From Asterella californica (lineage: Eukaryota; Streptophyta; Marchantiopsida; Marchantiales; Aytoniaceae), in contig JAYKYS010000009.1 of assembly GCA_036924285.1 (NCBI GenBank), forward strand, positions 9,238,001 to 9,302,000: a stretch of 64,000 nucleotides of DNA, given 5' to 3'. Each line of letters begins with the position of its first letter. Position 1 is the first letter of the stretch. Both the position numbers and the translations under genes were made by a program. Shown here in pieces: positions 58,078-64,000 of the stretch. The notes under the pieces were generated by a model. The model made no database searches and was not told the DNA's origin. It saw only the letters and a list, made by a program, of their open reading frames with translations.

Positions 58078-61000
58078 GTGCCAGAAGATGAAGAAGAGAT
58101 GTTTAAATGTGGATTTGCTCAGTTTTCTGAAACATGTGTAAATAGATTTCGAGTGGTAGAAGAGATGGATAGTGTACAAAGACGATGTGTGAAGAAGCAG
58201 GAAGATCTCTTCAAAACTCAAGGAGTTCTGTTAGATCGGGAGTTCATTAACGGGGTGTATGAAGAAGAGGGCTTTGAAGATACTCTTGAGGAAGTTTTGT
58301 CGTTTATAAGCACCGATTCTTTGGTTAATGGATTAGTCGCGATCCGTTCACGTGAGTTACATGAGGAGATTACAAGATTCGTCGAGGACGGCTACAAGGT
58401 TCAGCTTCAGATGAAAGGAGATCATGAGTTGGAGTTAGAGAAGAGTAGAGCCATGAAACACCAAGAAGCGCAGGTTCATACAAAATACAAGACGGTGGCG
58501 CGTAAAGTGAAGCCGGTGGCTACTCAGCTACCTGAAGACTCTAACAAGCAAGTGGAACGAGCATCGACTGAACCAGTTCTGCGGGATTCACAGAGAGTAG
58601 GGCACAGGTTCACAGAAGAGACACTCAAACGACTACAGATTGGAGGGGGTGAGTTTCTCACTGAGGAAGAGAGAAAGCGTTTTCATGAGATGTTGAGAAG
58701 GCATGGAAAGGCTTTTGCTTTCAGTGCAGAAGAGATTGGATGTGCAGATACGAGTGTCGTAGCACCCATGGTGATCTTCACAGTACCACATGTGCCTTGG
58801 GACTTGAAGCCTATACCAGTACCACGAGCTATGTTGCCAAAGCTTGTGGAATTGTTGAAAGAGAAGATACGCATGGGTATTTTAGAGCCATCTATGGGAC
58901 CTTACTCGAGTCGGTGGTTTACTGTACCTAAGAAGTCAGGGGCTCTTAGGTTCATCCAAGACATGCAACATGCTAACAAGGTGACTATTCGAAACATGGG
59001 AGCATGACCCATAGTAGATGAAGTTGCAGAAGCTTTTGCTGGTCGTGCTATCTACTCGATTGGAGATTTATACTCTGGGTATGATCAGTTCCAGTTGGCA
59101 ATGGAGAGCAGAGATCTCACCACCATGCGTACTCCGCTTGGGCTTGTAAGGATGTGTACATTACCGCAAGGAGCGACAAACTCTGTTGCGCATGTGCAAA
59201 ATGCAATGAATAGGATTTTGAGAGAATTCATTCCGGAGAAGACCATACCTTTCATAGATGATATTCCTATGAAAGGGTGTGCGGTCGAAGACAAAGATGA
59301 GAAGCTGACTGAGGATGGATGTCGAAGGTTTGTGGTTGATCATATTCACGATGTGGAGATGATCTTAACAAGGCTTGAGGAGGTAAATCTCACTCTTTCA
59401 GCAGAGAAGTCGAGCTTTGGAGTACTAGAGATTGTTGTTGTTGGTCATCTTTGTGGAGCTTTTGGTCGACGTCCAAACCCATCAAAGGTTGATGCCATTG
59501 GGAGGATGAAAGATTGTGTCAACACCACAGAGGTTAGGAGATTCTTGGGAGCTTGTTTGTTCTATCGAGTGTGGATTCCTCATTTTGGTCACATGTCTGA
59601 ACCGTTGTATGAGTTGCTGAGGAAGCGAAGGAGGTTCACTTGGGGTGAGGAGCAGAGGGTCGCTATGGTGCGACTAAAAGAAGCGTTGAAATCACCACCA
59701 GTTCTACGACAGTTGAGCTATGATTGTGGTAGACCCATAGTCGTTACTGTTGATACTAGTCCTATCGCTATAGGTTGGGCAATAGGGCAGGATGATGGTG
59801 AGGAAAAGAAGTTTGCAACAAGATTTGGTGCTCGCATACTTTCGGATCGACAAAGGAGATATCCTCAAGTCAAACGAGAGTTATGGGGCGTTGTAACTGC
59901 AATGAAAGCTGAGAAGGAGTATCTCATTGGAGCACATGTACTACTTGAAACTAATTGCTTACCTCTGTTGGGAATGATAGCAAACTGCACAACGCCTGAT
60001 ATTGCTATGTTACGTTGGATAGCTTACATTAGGTCGTTGAATCTAGAGTTGAGGCACATAGCAGGGAAGATGAACTCGATGGCAGACATGTTGTCTAGAG
60101 CTAGGTACTCTCAAGAAGAAGATATGGAGGCGGAAGATATGGATGAAGATGATGCAGAGGAGGGGCAAGTTCTACAACTATCAAGCGAGGACCGGAGTCG
60201 CTTGGATGGTGTTCTTCCTTTCAGGGAAGAACTCTACTGTGGGAGGCTCAAAGAAATCGGACGCTATCTAAGCACTCTTCAGAAGTATGAAGAATGGACG
60301 GAGAAAGTCTTCAAGGAGATACGACATCAGGCCTATGGCTATCTATTACGAGATGGATATCTGTGGAAGAGGCCAAAGAGGAGAGATGGAGTACCCTTGA
60401 GAGTAGTGGATGATGCAGAGACCAAGAAACAAGTACTCGAACAATTTCATGATACCTTATGGGCAGGTCATCGAGGTACATGTGCGACCTTTACCAAGAT
60501 CAAGGAGAGGTATTGGTGGAAAGGATTGTATCGAGATGTAGAGAAGTTTGTTGGGTCATGCATTGAATGTCAATTCCAATCCAAGATTCGGTATAGGGAT
60601 GGATTGAGACCCACATATCCCTTGTCCATTCATTTCCAATGGGTTTTGGATGTGGTTGCCATGCCACCAGGAATTTGGGGCATGCGTCATTTAGTTTTGG
60701 CTCGGGAAGAGCTATCTAACTTTGTAGAAGGGAGGGCTCTACGCACCAAAGCTACTGAACCTGTCTGTCGATTCATACTAGAAGATATCGTTTCTAGATA
60801 TGGAAGCGTGGGGAGAATCCATGCAGATAGAGGAGAGTTGAATGCAGATGAAGCACGTGAGTTCTTCAACAGGTATGGAATACGATTGAAGTTGACCACT
60901 TCGATGAACCCGGAAGCGAATGGGAAAAGTGAACGAGGGCACCCACCAATCATCCAAGCATTGGTGAAAGCGTGCAAGGGGCGTCATGGGGACTGGCCTA

Positions 61001-61629
61001 GACTTCTTCCTTTTGCGTTGTGGGCTGATAGAACTACTCATAGTACTGTCACTGGTTACATGCCTACAGAACTGATGACTGGTCAAAAACCTATCATGCC
61101 AGCGGAAGGAGACGTTCCTACTTGGGTATGTCTACCTTGGGAGGATGGTTCTGATAGGGAAGGACTATTGACACTACGAATTCAGCAGCTTGAGCGACGT
61201 GAGGAGGACCTCGAAGAAGCATTGGTCAAACTCAAGGAGGCGAGGTTGAAGAACAAGGAGCGATTCGACAAGACACATCGACTGCGGAAGAAGCCGATCC
61301 GAGAAGGTGACTGGGTCATAGTATATGACAACAGTTTGGATAACAAACACAGCACTATCAAGAAGTTTGCACGACGTTGGTTTGGTCCTTATGTTGTTGT
61401 TGTCGTTCACGACAACGCCACATATGGTTTGCGAGAATTGGATGGTACACTCTTGAAGTTACCCATTGCTGGTAAAAGGGTCAAGGTCTTCCGAAGACGT
61501 GAAGGATTTCTTGATTTCGATGAACTTCTCGAGTTTGATTCTCATCTATCCAGACCTTATGCGAGGGAGGATGATGATGGACCTGACAATTCAGAGCACG
61601 ATGAAGGATACGATGATGACTATGGATAA
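58078..61629 (+). pseudogene. Element 3 pol: RT, RNase H, integrase (one stop, one residue change)
   Basis: One frame from 58078 to the stop at 61627-61629, interrupted only by TGA at 59005-59007, where element 2 has Gly. It lies in another frame than the protease, so a frameshift occurs at 58019-58077. RT: YSSRWFTVPKKSGALRFIQD, active site FIDDIPMKGC. RNase H: D in VDTSPIAIGW, E in VKRELWG, but Asn in ETNCLPLLGM where element 2 has the catalytic Asp. Integrase: zinc domain (FHDTLWAGHRG ... CIEC), D in VLDVVAMPPG, D in HADRGELN, E in KSERGHPP, then WFGPYVVVVVHDN and an acidic tail, no chromodomain. Confidence 0.93.
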
Positions 61630-61660
61630 CAAGTTGACACATACCGGAGGATGTGCAGGT

Positions 61661-61674
61661 TTGGAGGGGGTGAA
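61661..61674 (+). other. Element 3 polypurine tract
   Basis: TTGGAGGGGGTGAA directly before the 3' LTR start. It primes plus-strand DNA synthesis. Element 2 has the matching tract (minus strand, 46685-46671). Confidence 0.85.
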
Positions 61675-62700
61675 TGTCCTGTTGTGGGACCAGTTAGTAT
61701 GTAAATTACGCGTATAAGTGCGTTTTGCACATAATTGTAGAAGTTGTGGTGTAATGGGATCTAAAACATTGCTCTTATGAGCTTAGAATGCACTATTATC
61801 TGCTGGGGGTCTCCATGGGCAGAAAAGGACAAGGTTGAGTCCTTTAGCTTCCCATTGGTCCACCCAAAAGTGAAGATAACTTGTCTTCTACCTAAGTGTG
61901 CGCTCTGGGAGGTTCGGGGCACTTTGACGAGGGATTTTGGAGATCAGAGGGCACGGGCGGAGAGCTCTCGACGGGAGGAGCAATCTGACCACAAATTTCA
62001 CTCGATTTGGAGGTTCAGGGCATACGTTATGGCGATTTGAAGTTCATAGAGTGATGAGAGTACAAGAGTTTCTCTTCCGATTGTAAGATTAAGGGGTTTG
62101 AGTGATTGAGCCGTCAGATTGAGACCAGATTTCATGGGCTCGTAGTCTGTCAGCTGCTGAAGCTCTGACCACAAATTTCACCACCGGATGTTGTGCGGAT
62201 TGAGCGCAATGGCGATTTGAAGGCGACGGGGTGCAGAAAGCTGTCAATCTGAAGCAGCGAGTTTGCAGATTTATGGAGGACGATCAGAACGGTCAAATCG
62301 GCTCAAATTTCCTGTGTAGTGAGTTTACCTTCTGAATTGATAGCACAGGAAGTTGGAGTGGAAGTGAACGGTTCATTTAGTCGAAGAAGCTTCTGTCCTG
62401 AATCTGAGATTGGAAGTGCGTGTTAGTTTCTGTGGATTTGTGTTAATTGTGGGAGGAGATCTAGCCGTCAGATCTTCCTGAAATTTGACCTGCAAGTAGA
62501 GATTTTAGTATCCTACCTACGTGGCAAGTTTGAGAGGAGACTGAGTTGTAGATCTGTATCTATCATGTGTGAAAGTTCGCTGGTTTTTCTGCCGAGTTGT
62601 ATCGGCAACGATATCTACTCTAGGTCTCGAGTTGTTAGCGGCAGCTGGCTGAAAAGTATCCAGTGCGACATTTGTATTGCTTTGGGGAGTATTCTAGGCG
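61675..62700 (+). repeat. Element 3 3' LTR (right end approximate)
   Basis: Starts TGTCCTGTTGTGGGACC. The first ~395 bp pair with the 5' LTR. Beyond that, the layout follows LTR-like copies A and B (GTGCAGAAAGCTGTCAATCTGAAGCAGC; GCCGTCAGATCTT), whose ends project to near 62700. Confidence 0.8.
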
Positions 62701-64000
62701 TAGATATGACTTTAGCGACCTACGTTGTATCCACGTCATGTGGTTGTTAGGTTCGCACTCAACGTGGCAAAGTGCGATCTTTGACCTGTAGGGTCGACTA
62801 CTTGTCTAGCCTAGTCTCCGGTTTTTGGGACACGTTACGGTGCATGCATTTGAACCTTTCACCCAGAAGACTCACACGTGGATGAGTATGACGGCACCAA
62901 ACATGCGATGTGCATGTGTGCCACCTCATCGGTCCGTGAGGCTTGGGTTGCTTGGTTAGGGAGCTTGCACCTATCCTTGTTTTGTGTTCGAAACTTTTAA
63001 GCAAAGGGGAGTGACCTGTGTGGGGGCATTCGACCTGAGGAAAAAACCAAGAGATTGTTCGTGTGGAGATCGTGGTGATCCTATGAGATTGAATCAGAGT
63101 TTTATGGATCGAGATACCTTGGTAGTTGGAGTGCACATGTTGTGAGAGATGGACGAAGGACTCTACTTACCGCCCAGATTCCCTTTTCGAAACCCTTTCT
63201 CGATTAAACTAATGTATATGGAACGAGTCCACTTTCAACAGTTTCTGATAGGATCCTTCGGGCATAACTTTACCGCGCAAGTTATGCTCTCGCCTGTCCC
63301 TGTGATCTTACCTGTTGTCACTTACGGCCAAGAATGGGACCTCACCGTCTTTATCCTCATCTAACGAAGGATGGATCTAAATCAGCTCCCTCCTGTAAAC
63401 TTTAACACCCAGTGCGAGATAAGACACATCTGTCGACCCAAAGCCATGTACGAAGCCCTAATAGTGAGAAACTTCGGAGAGGAATACTATCGAGAGATCA
63501 TGTCATCACATATCCCGTTTGTCGTGCCCATGATCATCCAACGTTTTCGTGTAGTTATCTTGACCCTTTACTGAGAGAAAGAAAGTGCTTAGTTATCGAG
63601 GAAGTTAGAGAGAAATCTACAGAAAACTTGTTGCTCTGCTGTGCATTGATCGCTAGCCACAGCCAGAAGGTACGCCCTTGCTCAAAAAAAAGGCTCTCGC
63701 TACGACAACGCTGTCGTGTTGTGGTTCGGCTACTGTATGAAATTCCTGTGTAACCTTTGTTGTGTTTCTTTTCTATGTTTCGTGAACTGTATCGCGTAAC
63801 TCGTCAAACGGTGTGATGTGTGCCTCGTTCGTGATTATCTGTTCAAGTGATCATACGGTAGAGAAACGTGCCAAGTCGTCAATCTGTGTGCATTCACTTC
63901 AGTGGTCCTTGTCGCCGCGTTTGTGTATAAAATGACGAGTCGATGGTTCATACGGCATTCTCTCTCAGTGGGTGATTCGTGAGGGTTCTCGGTGGTCTGC
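62701..64000. other. Right flank, no supported gene
   Basis: Short plus-strand frames at 63149-63364 and 63371-63574 have no recognisable content. TGTCGTGTTGTGG at 63713 equals the first 13 bases of element 2's LTR but is not followed by matching sequence. A TATA box lies at 63926. Confidence 0.35.
63926..63932 (+). promoter_or_regulatory. Possible TATA box of a gene beyond the window
   Basis: TATAAAA with GC-richer sequence on both sides; about 30 bases downstream lies CATACGGCATTCTCTCTCAG, which could be a transcription start. Nothing downstream is available to confirm it. Confidence 0.3.

Larger units (their letters stand above)
55753..62700 (+). mobile_element. Element 3: young but defective Ty3/Gypsy retrotransposon
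   Basis: Plus-strand element with a truncated 5' LTR (55753-56140), gag, protease, RT, RNase H, integrase, polypurine tract (61661-61674) and a 3' LTR from 61675. The LTRs differ at four positions by eye over about 395 bp. The right end is not certain; by comparison with LTR-like copies A and B it is near 62700. No target duplication or primer-binding site remains, because the 5' LTR end and leader are deleted. Confidence 0.92.

Noticed and set aside
1..64000. CRISPR arrays, rRNA or tRNA genes, bacterial operons
   Set aside because: None seen. Tandem repeats here have no spacers of CRISPR type, and the gene structure is eukaryotic.

Overview
The window is nuclear DNA of a eukaryote, almost certainly a land plant. 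It has many-exon genes with short GT-AG introns, a gene encoding a DUF3511 domain (a family I know only from land plants), and nested plant-type LTR retrotransposons. The overall look (compact genes, Ty3/Gypsy families unlike those of flowering plants) suggests a bryophyte or other early-diverging lineage, perhaps a liverwort. That last step is inference and not firm.

Layout. 1-10,600 is the gene-bearing part. A partial minus-strand gene of unknown function runs off the left edge (1-1,217). A complete 12-exon minus-strand gene at 4,388-9,990 encodes TRM6, the non-catalytic subunit of the tRNA m1A58 methyltransferase; all exon joins keep frame and give 500 residues. 10,600-13,600 is a decayed PIF/Harbinger transposon with both of its genes (Myb-like ORF1 and DDE transposase). 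14,500-21,500 is AT-rich repeat debris: several copies of a ~300-bp hairpin-bearing element, a minisatellite, and a 1.24-kb LTR-like sequence. 24,894-25,187 is the intact single-exon DUF3511 gene on the minus strand. 32,000-33,480 is a LINE relic (endonuclease, linker and the start of reverse transcriptase) that is interrupted by one copy of the hairpin element and preceded by another.

34,600-62,700 is a nest of LTR retrotransposons. Element 2 (minus strand, Ty3/Gypsy) has its 3' LTR at 35,253-46,670. Element 1 (minus strand, a different Ty3/Gypsy lineage, 9.9 kb, 4-bp target duplication) is inserted inside that LTR, and a further LTR-like sequence sits inside element 1. A 600-bp piece of the element 2 LTR recurs in opposite orientation at 54,808-55,411. 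Element 3 (plus strand, same family as element 2) follows at 55,753 to about 62,700. Its LTRs differ at only four places by eye over about 395 bp, so it is young, but its 5' LTR is truncated and its polyprotein carries two stop codons, a frameshift and a changed RNase H residue. All retroelement coding regions here are broken; none looks autonomous.

The cellular genes do not form an obvious pathway. TRM6 is a housekeeping tRNA-modification gene; the DUF3511 protein has no firmly known function. The least explained structure is the recurring ~300-bp element with two hairpins and an A-ACC-CATAA core.
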